From Bacillota bacterium (GTDB lineage Bacteria > Bacillota > Clostridia > Saccharofermentanales > Fastidiosipilaceae): a stretch of 64,000 bases of DNA. This document shows positions 24,038 to 31,660 of the stretch, piece after piece (position 1 is the stretch's first letter; the number at the start of each line of letters is the position of its first letter). Made by a program: the position numbers and the translations under genes. The notes under the pieces were generated by a model. That model made no database searches. It was not told where the DNA came from and was given only the letters and a program-made list of their open reading frames with translations. Location of the stretch: positions 1 to 64,000 of the forward strand of contig JAEWGG010000014.1 of the NCBI GenBank assembly GCA_023388435.1, written 5' to 3'.

Positions 24038-24991
24038 ATGAGCGATCAAATTAAGCCCAACATTGAAGTCCTGGAAATTGGTGAAGACGGTTCCTATGGG
24101 CATTTCGTAGTCGAACCTCTGGAGCGTGGTTACGGCACCACGCTGGGTAACTCCCTGAGACGTGTGCTGCTCTCCTCCCTGCCTGGCGCCGCGGTGACGG
24201 CCCTGCGTGTGGAGGGGATTTTCCACGAGTTTTCGACGGTCCCGGGCGTCATTGAAGACATGACGGAGATCATCCTGAATGTGAAGGGGATCCGCGCCAA
24301 GCTCTTCAGTGAGGGCCCGAAGACGGTCTACCTGAGCACCGCCCCCGGTCGTGTGGGCCCGGTGACGGCCGCCGATATTGTGGCGGATGACGAGGTGGAG
24401 ATCGTCAATAAGGACCACGTCCTCTTTCACCTGAATGGTGAGGAGCGCGTCTTCATGGAGATGACCCTTATGCCGGGTCAGGGCTACAACAGTTCTGAAC
24501 AGAACAAGTGGCCGAATCAGCCGATTGGAATCATTCCCATCGACTCGATTTTCACCCCGGTTAAGAAGGTGAATTACAGCGTGACCAACACCCGTATTGG
24601 TCAGATTACGAACTATGACAAGCTGAACCTGGAAGTCTGGACCGACGCCACGATCCGTGCCGATGAGGCCGTGACCGATGCGGCGAAAATTCTGTCCGAA
24701 CACCTGCGCCTCTTCGTGGAGCTGGCCGACAGCGGCCACACCTTCGGGGAGACTGCCGGGGGGGGCAGCCGTGAGTCCAACGGGATCTTCGAGGCTCCGA
24801 TTGAGGACATGGACTTCTCCGTGCGCACCTACAATTGTCTGAAGCGCGCCGGCATCAACACGGTCGGTGACCTGACGAACCGTACGGAAGAGGACATGAT
24901 GAAGGTCCGCAACCTCGGCAAGAAGTCTCTGGAAGAGGTCATCCAGAAGCTGGAGGACCAGGGACTCGGCCTCTCCGAGAATCAGGAATAA
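24038..24991 (+). CDS. rpoA: DNA-directed RNA polymerase subunit alpha
   Basis: RNA polymerase alpha (317 residues). The N-terminal dimerisation domain has FVVEPLERGYGTTLGNSLRR and LSSLPGAAVTALRVEG; the C-terminal domain, after a short linker, has NCLKRAGINTVGDLTNRTEE and VRNLGKKSLEEV, which bind UP elements and activators. Normal length. Start after TAGGAGGTAAAG. Confidence 0.98.
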   Translation: MSDQIKPNIEVLEIGEDGSYGHFVVEPLERGYGTTLGNSLRRVLLSSLPGAAVTALRVEGIFHEFSTVPGVIEDMTEIILNVKGIRAKLFSEGPKTVYLSTAPGRVGPVTAADIVADDEVEIVNKDHVLFHLNGEERVFMEMTLMPGQGYNSSEQNKWPNQPIGIIPIDSIFTPVKKVNYSVTNTRIGQITNYDKLNLEVWTDATIRADEAVTDAAKILSEHLRLFVELADSGHTFGETAGGGSRESNGIFEAPIEDMDFSVRTYNCLKRAGINTVGDLTNRTEEDMMKVRNLGKKSLEEVIQKLEDQGLGLSENQE

Positions 24992-25058
24992 CGAATAGCT
25001 ACCTGCTCCGCGGCCAGGCCAGGAGACAGGGTCGATGAATGTATAGGAGGATAGAAGG

Positions 25059-25586
25059 ATGTCCGGACATCGTAAACTCGGACGCAGAACGGCCAACCGC
25101 AAGTCCATGCTGCGCAATCAGGTGACGACACTCTTGCTGGAAGGCAAGCTGTGCACGACGGTGACCCGCGCCAAGGAGACCCAGAAGATCGCTGAGAAGC
25201 TGATCACCCTGGCCGTCCGCGAGAAGGATAACTACAGCACCCGTGAGATTTTGGTTTCGAAGGCCAAGCTGGATTCCAAGGGCAAGAAGCTCCTGAAGTC
25301 CAAGACCTCGGCCAACGGCAAGCGCTACGATGTGGTCGAGCGTGAGCTGAAGACCAAGATGGTTCAGGTGGACAACCCCAGCCGTCTGGCGGCCCGCCGC
25401 AAGATGATGACCTGGCTGGTCCGTGCGGACAAGGCTGAGGCCGGCAAGTTCCGCAGCCCCAGCAACTATGTCTTTGATGAGCTGGCCCCCCGTTTCGCGG
25501 GCCGCAGCGGCGGTTACACCCGCATCATCCGTACGGGTCCGCGCCGTGGCGACGGTGCTGAGATGGCCGTTCTGGAATTGGTCTAA
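25059..25586 (+). CDS. rplQ: Large ribosomal subunit protein L17 with internal insertion
   Basis: L17 (bL17, 175 residues), near the tunnel exit. It begins MSGHRKLGRRTANRKSMLRN and ends in the canonical ELAPRFAGRSGGYTRI and RRGDGAEMAVLELV. The usual length is 113-130. The excess is an insertion of about 50 Lys-rich residues (roughly 56-108) between the ITLAVREKD helix and RLAARRKMMTWL. The frame is uninterrupted and codon use matches its neighbours. Start after AGGAGGATAG. Last gene of the ribosomal block. Confidence 0.95.
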   Translation: MSGHRKLGRRTANRKSMLRNQVTTLLLEGKLCTTVTRAKETQKIAEKLITLAVREKDNYSTREILVSKAKLDSKGKKLLKSKTSANGKRYDVVERELKTKMVQVDNPSRLAARRKMMTWLVRADKAEAGKFRSPSNYVFDELAPRFAGRSGGYTRIIRTGPRRGDGAEMAVLELV

Positions 25587-25636
25587 GCAGGCTCTGTCCC
25601 AGATTGCAGGGGCTCACAGAAACTGTCGTAACTAGT

Positions 25637-25669
25637 AGAGGAGGGACGGAGTGCATCCGCCCCTCTTTT
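25637..25669 (+). terminator. Probable terminator after rplQ
   Basis: AGAGGAGGGACGGA pairs, with two bulges, with TCCGCCCCTCT and is followed by TTTT. It lies 50 bases past rplQ and before the ecf genes. Confidence 0.6.
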
Positions 25670-25724
25670 GCATCGTTTGCAGCCGCATCGCGCTCAGACA
25701 CGATGAGCAGGGAAGGAGCTAGCC

Positions 25725-27521
25725 TTGAGCGAGATCTTTATTGAGGCGAGAGGTCTGGGCTTTGCCTATGAGGGGCAGGAGCAGAAGGCCCTGTCCAACC
25801 TGAGTTTTCAGGCTCTTGAGGGGCAGCACCTGGCAATTCTGGGCCGCAATGGTTCGGGCAAGTCCACCCTGGCCAGGCTGATTAATGCTCTGGAACTCCC
25901 CCAGGAGGGGACCCTGGTGGTGGCGGGGATGGAGGCCAGCGACGAGGAGCAGGTCTGGCAGATTCGGCGGCTCTGCGGAATGGTCTTCCAAAACCCGGAC
26001 AATCAGATTGTGGCCTCGACTGTGGAGGAGGACGTGGCCTTTGGTCCCGAGAATCTGGGCGTGCCCCAGGCGGAGCTCCGTCAGCGCGTGGATACGGCCC
26101 TGAGCTATGTGGGCCTTTCTGACTATGCCCAGGCCATGCCTTCGGAACTCTCTGGGGGCCAGAAGCAGAAGCTGGCCATCGCCGGCATTCTGGCCATGTA
26201 TCCCCGCTGCATCATCCTGGACGAGTCGACCTCCATGCTTGACCCCCTCTCTCGCCGGGCCTTTATGGAGCTGATCCTCCGTATCCGTCAGGAAGTGGGG
26301 CTGACGGTGATCAATATCACCCACGATATGGAAGAGGCGCTTCTGGCGGACCAGATTCTGCTGATGTCCGCTGGGCAGGTTCTGCAGCAGGGAGCCCCGG
26401 AGGAGATTTTTTGCGAGGTGGAGCGCCTGCGGGAACTGGCCCTTGACGTGCCCGCCCAGGCGGCGATCTGCTACGATCTTTACCGGCGTCTGGGCCGGGA
26501 CGTCCCGGCTGGGCTGCGTTTTGCGACGGAGTCAGGAGCCCAGGAGGCGATCCTGCGCCTGGTCCAGGAAAAAGAGCAGGGAAGGCTGGCCTCAGTCCAG
26601 GCTGCGGCCCCGCCCCGGAAAACGGATGGCCTGGATGGGAGGGCCGGCGGCGAGCGGGTGGCTGGCAGTTCCAGGCCCCTGCTGGAGGTTCGGGGTCTGG
26701 GCTACAGCTACGAACCCCAGAATAAACGGGTCCCCCGCGTGCTCCAGGACATCAACTTCGAACTCTATCCTGGCGAAATACTGGGGATTATGGGGCACTC
26801 AGGTTCTGGGAAATCGACCCTCGTCCAGCAGCTCAACGGCGTCTTGCCTCTGCAGGAGGGGCGTATACGCGTCCTGGACTACGACCTCAGCCAGCGGCGG
26901 ACGGTGCGTGACTTGCGGCGACACATCGGCCTGCTCTTCCAGTATCCCGAGCATCAGCTCTTCGCGCCCACAGTGGAGGAGGACATCATGTTCGGGCCCC
27001 TGCGCATGGGGACTGAGGAGGCGGAGGCCCGGCGTCTGGCCCGTGAGGCCAGCGCCCTCCTGGGCCTCGACCCCGCCCTGTTGGAGCGCTCGCCTTTTGA
27101 GCTTTCCGGAGGACAGAAACGCCGTGTGGCCATTGCTGGTATACTCGCCATGCAGCCGGAGATTCTCATTCTCGACGAGCCTGCTGCGGGCCTTGACCCC
27201 GCCGGGAGGGAGGAGATGCTGGAGCAGATCCGCCGCCTGAGAAGCCAGGGGCGCAGTGTCATCCTGGTCTCGCACAGTATGGAGGACCTGGCAAAAGTCA
27301 GCGACCGGATACTCCTCCTCTACCACGGCCGCCAGATACTCCTGGACAGGCCAGAAGCGATATTTGCCCGCGGCGAGGAACTGGCACAGTACTACATCCT
27401 GCCCCCGGCCAGCCAGCGTTTTATGCAGGGCCTGGCCCCCCTGCTGCCAGGCTTTGAGGCGGACTGCTACACGGAGGACCAGGCTGTTCAGGCTCTCCTG
27501 GAATATTTGGAGGTGTGCTGA
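25725..27521 (+). CDS. ecfA: Fused energy-coupling factor transporter ATPase (EcfA1-EcfA2)
   Basis: Two complete ABC ATPases in one 598-residue chain; these drive ECF-type vitamin and micronutrient importers. Domain 1 (about 4-245) has GRNGSGKST, Q-loop FQNPDNQIVAST, LSGGQKQKLAIAG and IILDESTSMLDP, typical of EcfA1. Domain 2 (about 325-560) has GHSGSGKST, FQYPEHQLFAPT, LSGGQKRRVAIAG and LILDEPAAGLDP, typical of EcfA2. A linker of about 60 residues, partly Ala/Gly-rich, joins them. In most Gram-positives these are two adjacent genes (ecfA1, ecfA2) between rplQ and ecfT. The start is TTG at 25725 after GGAAGGAGC. The stop overlaps the ecfT start by one base. Confidence 0.93.
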   Translation: MSEIFIEARGLGFAYEGQEQKALSNLSFQALEGQHLAILGRNGSGKSTLARLINALELPQEGTLVVAGMEASDEEQVWQIRRLCGMVFQNPDNQIVASTVEEDVAFGPENLGVPQAELRQRVDTALSYVGLSDYAQAMPSELSGGQKQKLAIAGILAMYPRCIILDESTSMLDPLSRRAFMELILRIRQEVGLTVINITHDMEEALLADQILLMSAGQVLQQGAPEEIFCEVERLRELALDVPAQAAICYDLYRRLGRDVPAGLRFATESGAQEAILRLVQEKEQGRLASVQAAAPPRKTDGLDGRAGGERVAGSSRPLLEVRGLGYSYEPQNKRVPRVLQDINFELYPGEILGIMGHSGSGKSTLVQQLNGVLPLQEGRIRVLDYDLSQRRTVRDLRRHIGLLFQYPEHQLFAPTVEEDIMFGPLRMGTEEAEARRLAREASALLGLDPALLERSPFELSGGQKRRVAIAGILAMQPEILILDEPAAGLDPAGREEMLEQIRRLRSQGRSVILVSHSMEDLAKVSDRILLLYHGRQILLDRPEAIFARGEELAQYYILPPASQRFMQGLAPLLPGFEADCYTEDQAVQALLEYLEVC

Positions 27522-28330
27522 TGAAAGCCCTGATCGCGGCCTATATTCCTGGCCAATCCCCCCTGCACCGCTGTGACCCAAGGCTGAAATTTCTTTTTTC
27601 ACTGCTCTTCATGGTCCTGATATTTTTCCTCAGTCAGCCGCTGAGTCTCCTGGCCTATGCCCTCTTCCTGGGTCTGCTGATCGCCCTGGCCAAGGTGCCC
27701 CTGCTGCGCGTGCTCCGGGGTCTGAAACCACTGTTCTTCATTGCCCTTTTGGCATTTGTCATCAATATATTCAGCGTGCGCGGGACCGTGCTCTTGCAGC
27801 TTGGCCCTCTGGCTGTCACCCGTGAGGGTCTGGCCCTCGGCCTGACCATGGCCCTGCGCCTGGCCTACCTCATCCTCACCAGCAGCCTCTTGCTGACCCT
27901 GACGACCAGCCCCCTGCTCCTGGCTGACGGTATTGAAGCCCTCTTCCGTCCCCTGGCTCGCATCGGTTTTCCGGCCCACGAACTGGCCATGATGATGTCG
28001 ATAGCCCTGCGCTTTATTCCGACCCTGATGGAGGAGACGGATAAGATTATGAAAGCCCAGTCCTCCCGCGGGGCGGACTACGACAGTGGCCGCCTCATGA
28101 GCCGCGTCCGTGGCATGGTCGCCATCCTCATCCCCCTCTTCGTCAGCGCTTTCAAGCGGGCTGATGACCTGGCCCTGGCCATGGAGGCCCGCTGCTACCG
28201 TGGAGGGGAGGGGCGGACCAAGCTCCACGTCCTCCACTACCAGCGTCTGGACGCCGTACTCTGCAGCGCCTTTCTCGCCCTCGGCCTCGGCCTGCTCCTG
28301 CTGGAATTTGCACTGCGGCGGGGGTTCTGA
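27521..28330 (+). CDS. ecfT: ECF transporter transmembrane subunit EcfT
   Basis: EcfT (269 residues) is the shared membrane scaffold that couples the ATPases to exchangeable S components. Start ATG 27521 (MKALIAAYIPGQSPLHRCDP) overlaps the ATPase stop, so translation is coupled. Several hydrophobic helices fill residues 25-130 and the C-terminal end. The two coupling-helix motifs appear as QSSRGAD and ALAMEARCYRGG (A-R-G type). No S component is encoded nearby, consistent with a group II ECF module serving distant S-component genes. Confidence 0.95.
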   Translation: MKALIAAYIPGQSPLHRCDPRLKFLFSLLFMVLIFFLSQPLSLLAYALFLGLLIALAKVPLLRVLRGLKPLFFIALLAFVINIFSVRGTVLLQLGPLAVTREGLALGLTMALRLAYLILTSSLLLTLTTSPLLLADGIEALFRPLARIGFPAHELAMMMSIALRFIPTLMEETDKIMKAQSSRGADYDSGRLMSRVRGMVAILIPLFVSAFKRADDLALAMEARCYRGGEGRTKLHVLHYQRLDAVLCSAFLALGLGLLLLEFALRRGF

Positions 28331-28331
28331 C

Positions 28332-29399
28332 ATGGGACGATATGAGGCTAAGAGCCCACAGGAGCGGCATCTGGCCCTGCGTCTGGCCTATGATGGCCGC
28401 CGCTACTCGGGCTGGCAGTATCAGACCAATGCGCGCACGGTACAGGGTGAATTGGAACTGGCCCTGACGCGTCTGCTCAAGGCTCCGACCAAGGTGCGGG
28501 GCTGCAGCCGCACAGATGCCGGAGTCCACGCCCGCGGCCATGTCTCTGACTTTTTTACCAGTTCCCGCATCCCGACTGAGCGCCTGCCTCTGGCCCTGAA
28601 TACCCTGCTGCCTGGGGATATTCGCTGCCTCCAGGCCAGGGAGGTGCCCCAGAACTTCCACGCCCGCTTTCAGGCCAGGGGAAAGACTTACTCTTACCAG
28701 ATCTGGAACGCCCCCTACCTCCTGCCCGACTACCGTCTGCGGGCCTATCATGAGAGCCGCCCCCTGGACCTGGGGGCCATGTGCCAGGCCCTGCCCAGCC
28801 TCCTGGGCTTGCGAGATTTTAAGGCCATGCAGGCCACTGGGAGTCCTGCGACGAGTACCCTGCGCCGCATCTACAGCATTCACATACTCACAGCAGGTCG
28901 GGAAAGCTACCGCTGCCAGGGGGGCGCCTATGAGCCTGCACGCTGGGGGGGCACGGTGGGGGAGGAACTCTATCCCCCACAGGTCTACTGGCCCGGGGAA
29001 CAGTGGCAGGGGGCCTTTGCCCCCGGCTTTGCCCGTCCCCAGGACCTGGGTGTCTCTGGCTGGGCGGAGTTCCCCTGGCAAGAGCCCGCCAGATGCAGTC
29101 AGCCCTCCCGACAGGAAGCCCAGCCACGTCCTGGACAGGGCCAGCCAGAGGGGGCTGTGAGGCATTGGGGCCCCCTGTCAATCGTTGTCCATGCCTCGGG
29201 CTTCCTCTATAATATGATGCGCATTTTGGCTGGGACCCTGGTCTATATTGGCCTGCACAAGCTGAGCTTAGCAGAGCTGGAGGCGGCCCTGGCTGAGGGG
29301 CGGCGCAAGGGCCTGGGCAAGACCCTCGGTCCCGAGGGCCTCTGCCTGGAAGCGGTGGACTATGCGCCGGACGACATGGCCTGCGACACAGATATGTGA
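28332..29399 (+). CDS. truA: tRNA pseudouridine(38-40) synthase TruA with large insertion
   Basis: TruA (355 residues) converts U38-U40 of tRNA anticodon arms to pseudouridine. ATG 28332 lies just after the ecfT stop and gives MGRYEAKSPQERHLALRLAY. The catalytic loop CSRTDAGVHARGHV (Asp62), YSYQIWN, LRDFKAMQATGS and HASGFLYNMMRILAGTL are conserved. Usual length is 245-270. Here about 90 extra residues (roughly 187-280), rich in Gly, Pro, Trp and Gln, sit between the beta strand RRIYSIHIL and the conserved LSIVVHASGF. The frame is intact across it. An open frame starting further upstream inside ecfT is a shadow. Confidence 0.93.
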   Translation: MGRYEAKSPQERHLALRLAYDGRRYSGWQYQTNARTVQGELELALTRLLKAPTKVRGCSRTDAGVHARGHVSDFFTSSRIPTERLPLALNTLLPGDIRCLQAREVPQNFHARFQARGKTYSYQIWNAPYLLPDYRLRAYHESRPLDLGAMCQALPSLLGLRDFKAMQATGSPATSTLRRIYSIHILTAGRESYRCQGGAYEPARWGGTVGEELYPPQVYWPGEQWQGAFAPGFARPQDLGVSGWAEFPWQEPARCSQPSRQEAQPRPGQGQPEGAVRHWGPLSIVVHASGFLYNMMRILAGTLVYIGLHKLSLAELEAALAEGRRKGLGKTLGPEGLCLEAVDYAPDDMACDTDM

Positions 29400-29428
29400 A
29401 AGCACAGTTTATAGGAGGTTTTGGAGCA

Positions 29429-30931
29429 GTGCTGCCTTCCTGGAATGAACGAAGCAACATGACCATGCTCACCGATTTCTACGAGTTGACCATGGCCCAA
29501 ACCTATTTTGAACAGGGCAAGCAGGATACGATAGCCTGCTTTGATCTCTATTTTCGTCAGGTCCCCGAGAAGGGCGGCTACGCCGTGATGGCCGGTGTCG
29601 AGCAGATGGTGGACTACCTGCTGAACCTCCACTTCACGGAGGAGGACCTGGACTTTCTCCGTGGCCTCGGCCAGTTCAGCGAGCCCTTCTTAGACTATCT
29701 CCGCCACTTCCGCTTCAGTTGCGATGTCTGGGCCGTGCCTGAGGGTACGCCGATTTTTCCCAATGAGCCGCTGGTAAAAGTCCGCGGCCCCATCATCGAG
29801 GCCCAGATTATTGAGACCATGCTCCTGCTGACCATCAACCACCAGAGCCTGATCGCGACCAAGGCCTGCCGCATGGTCCGTGCGGCCGAGGGCCGCCCCA
29901 TTCTGGAGTTCGGAGCCCGCCGCGCCCAGGGTTATGACGCCTCGGTGCTGGGGGCCCGAGCCGCCTACATCGCCGGTGTCAGCAGCTCCTCCTGTACGAT
30001 CGGGGGCCAGCAGTTCGGCCTGCCCCTCTCCGGGACCATGGCCCACAGCTTTATTCTGAGTTACGACAGTGAGTATGAGGCCTTCGCCGCCTACGCCCGC
30101 TCCTACCCCCAGGCCACAGTTCTGCTGGTGGACACCTACAACACGCTGAAGTCCGGCGTGCCCAATGCCATCCGCGTGTCGAAGGAGATTCTGGAACCCC
30201 AGGGCCAGCGCCTTAAGGGCATCCGCATCGACTCAGGAGACCTGACCTACCTGACCCAGGAGGCCCGCCGCCAGTTGGATGAGGCCGGTCTGGCGGACTG
30301 TAAGATCATCGTCTCCAATGCCCTGGATGAATTCATCATCCGCGACCTTCTTGTGCAGGGGGCAAAAATCGACCAGTTCGGCGTGGGTGAGCGCCTCATA
30401 ACCTCCCGCGCGGAGCCGGTCTTTGGCGGGGTCTATAAGCTGGCTGCCATCGAGGAAGGGGGGGAGCTCCAGCCGCGGATGAAAATTTCTGACAACCTGG
30501 CCAAGGTCACCACACCCTGCGACAAGGAGCTCTGGCGTTTTTATGATCGGCGCAGCGGCAAGGCTCTGGCCGACCTGATCACGGTGGCGGGGGAGGAGAT
30601 CAATCCGGAGGAGCCCTACGAGATTTTCGACCCACACCAGACCTGGAAGCGTAAGATTCTGGAGGACTTCCGCCTGCGCCGCCTGCTGGAACCCGTATTC
30701 GAGAAGGGAAAACTGGTGGCTCCGCGGCGCGAGATCGAGGACATCCGCGTGGACTGTGTCCGCCAGTTGGACAGCCTCTGGGACTCGATCAAGCGCTTTG
30801 AGAATCCGCAGACCTACTACGTGGACCTCTCCCAGCGGCTCTGGGACATCAAAATGAACATGCTCCACGACTTGGGACGGGCGGTGGCCCGGGCGGGACT
30901 CGAGCAGGAGCGGGCCCGCCAGGAGGGCTGA
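29429..30931 (+). CDS. pncB: Nicotinate phosphoribosyltransferase
   Basis: Makes nicotinate mononucleotide from nicotinate and PRPP in the NAD salvage pathway (500 residues). GTG 29429 is chosen because AGGAGG at 29413-29418 is correctly spaced and the product reaches the conserved LTDFYELTMAQTYFEQG after about 13 residues, as in relatives; a GTG at 29396 overlapping truA would place the ribosome site inside the gene. Other family marks: YAVMAGVEQMVDYL, EFGARRAQGYDASVLGARA, GTMAHSFILSY, IRIDSGDLTYLT. Its position after truA is unusual. Confidence 0.93.
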   Translation: MLPSWNERSNMTMLTDFYELTMAQTYFEQGKQDTIACFDLYFRQVPEKGGYAVMAGVEQMVDYLLNLHFTEEDLDFLRGLGQFSEPFLDYLRHFRFSCDVWAVPEGTPIFPNEPLVKVRGPIIEAQIIETMLLLTINHQSLIATKACRMVRAAEGRPILEFGARRAQGYDASVLGARAAYIAGVSSSSCTIGGQQFGLPLSGTMAHSFILSYDSEYEAFAAYARSYPQATVLLVDTYNTLKSGVPNAIRVSKEILEPQGQRLKGIRIDSGDLTYLTQEARRQLDEAGLADCKIIVSNALDEFIIRDLLVQGAKIDQFGVGERLITSRAEPVFGGVYKLAAIEEGGELQPRMKISDNLAKVTTPCDKELWRFYDRRSGKALADLITVAGEEINPEEPYEIFDPHQTWKRKILEDFRLRRLLEPVFEKGKLVAPRREIEDIRVDCVRQLDSLWDSIKRFENPQTYYVDLSQRLWDIKMNMLHDLGRAVARAGLEQERARQEG

Positions 30932-30970
30932 GAACAGCAGGGGCGGCGCTCCCGAAAGCGGCGGAGCCCG

Positions 30971-30979
30971 TGATACAAT
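30971..30979 (+). promoter_or_regulatory. Possible extended -10 promoter before the cyclophilin gene
   Basis: TG-A-TACAAT fits an extended -10 element 34 bases before the ATG. No good -35 is seen. Confidence 0.35.
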
Positions 30980-31012
30980 GGACAGGACTTTTTACATAAA
31001 AGGAGTGGCAAC

Positions 31013-31501
31013 ATGGCAGAACAGGTACGCATCACAATGGCCGACGGGGGGCAGATGACGGCTGAACTCTATCCCGAGATCGCCCCGATTACGGTTGAGA
31101 ACTTCTTGAAGCTGGTTGACGAGGGCTTTTATGATGGCCTGATCTTTCACCGCATCATTAAAGGTTTCATGATCCAGGGCGGCTGCCCGGATGGGACGGG
31201 TATGGGCGGTCCGGGCTACCATATCAAGGGCGAGTTCCGCTCCAACGGGGTGCAGAATTCCCTGCTCCACGAGCGCGGCGTGCTCTCCATGGCCCGCGCC
31301 ATGGACCCCAATTCGGCGGGTTCACAGTTTTTCATCATGCACCAGGACGCCCCCCATCTGGATGGGCAGTACGCGGCCTTTGGCAAGCTGATCGACGGAT
31401 TCGAGACCCTGGACGCCCTCGCCGAGCTGCCGACGGACCGCCGCACAGACCGCCCGGAGGAGCCGCCGGTCATCCTGCGCATCGAGCGCGTCTCCGCCTG
31501 A
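31013..31501 (+). CDS. Cyclophilin-type peptidyl-prolyl cis-trans isomerase
   Basis: A single-domain, 162-residue cytoplasmic cyclophilin that speeds prolyl isomerisation. FHRIIKGFMIQGGCPDGTG holds the catalytic Arg, followed by GVLSMARAMDPNSAGSQFFI and LDGQYAAFGKLIDG. There is no signal peptide or membrane segment. Start after AAAGGAGTGG. A strong terminator hairpin follows. Confidence 0.95.
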   Translation: MAEQVRITMADGGQMTAELYPEIAPITVENFLKLVDEGFYDGLIFHRIIKGFMIQGGCPDGTGMGGPGYHIKGEFRSNGVQNSLLHERGVLSMARAMDPNSAGSQFFIMHQDAPHLDGQYAAFGKLIDGFETLDALAELPTDRRTDRPEEPPVILRIERVSA

Positions 31502-31535
31502 GTGGAGGCTCGCTGTGTGCGATAGCTTGGCGGCT

Positions 31536-31577
31536 GGCCCGGCCTTGCTCACGAACGGGAGCGGGCCCGGGCCTTTC
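31536..31577 (+). terminator. Terminator-like hairpin after the cyclophilin gene
   Basis: A very GC-rich imperfect stem (GGCCCGG...CTC with GAG...CCGGGCC) is followed by TTTCC. The T-run is short. Confidence 0.55.
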
Positions 31578-31660
31578 CATACTCCGCATCCGGCCAGCTG
31601 GAGAGAAGAAGCTCAGCGCAGAGGCTTGAGAAACTGAGTTGAAGCTAAGGAGGAAGGGCC

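Noticed and set aside
28110..28331. Extended TruA start within ecfT
   Set aside because: The upstream part is a frame shadow of EcfT; ATG 28332 gives the normal N-terminus.
31502..31660. T-box riboswitch before metG
   Set aside because: The gap is too short, no T-box core sequence is seen, and the only hairpin fits a terminator of the upstream gene.
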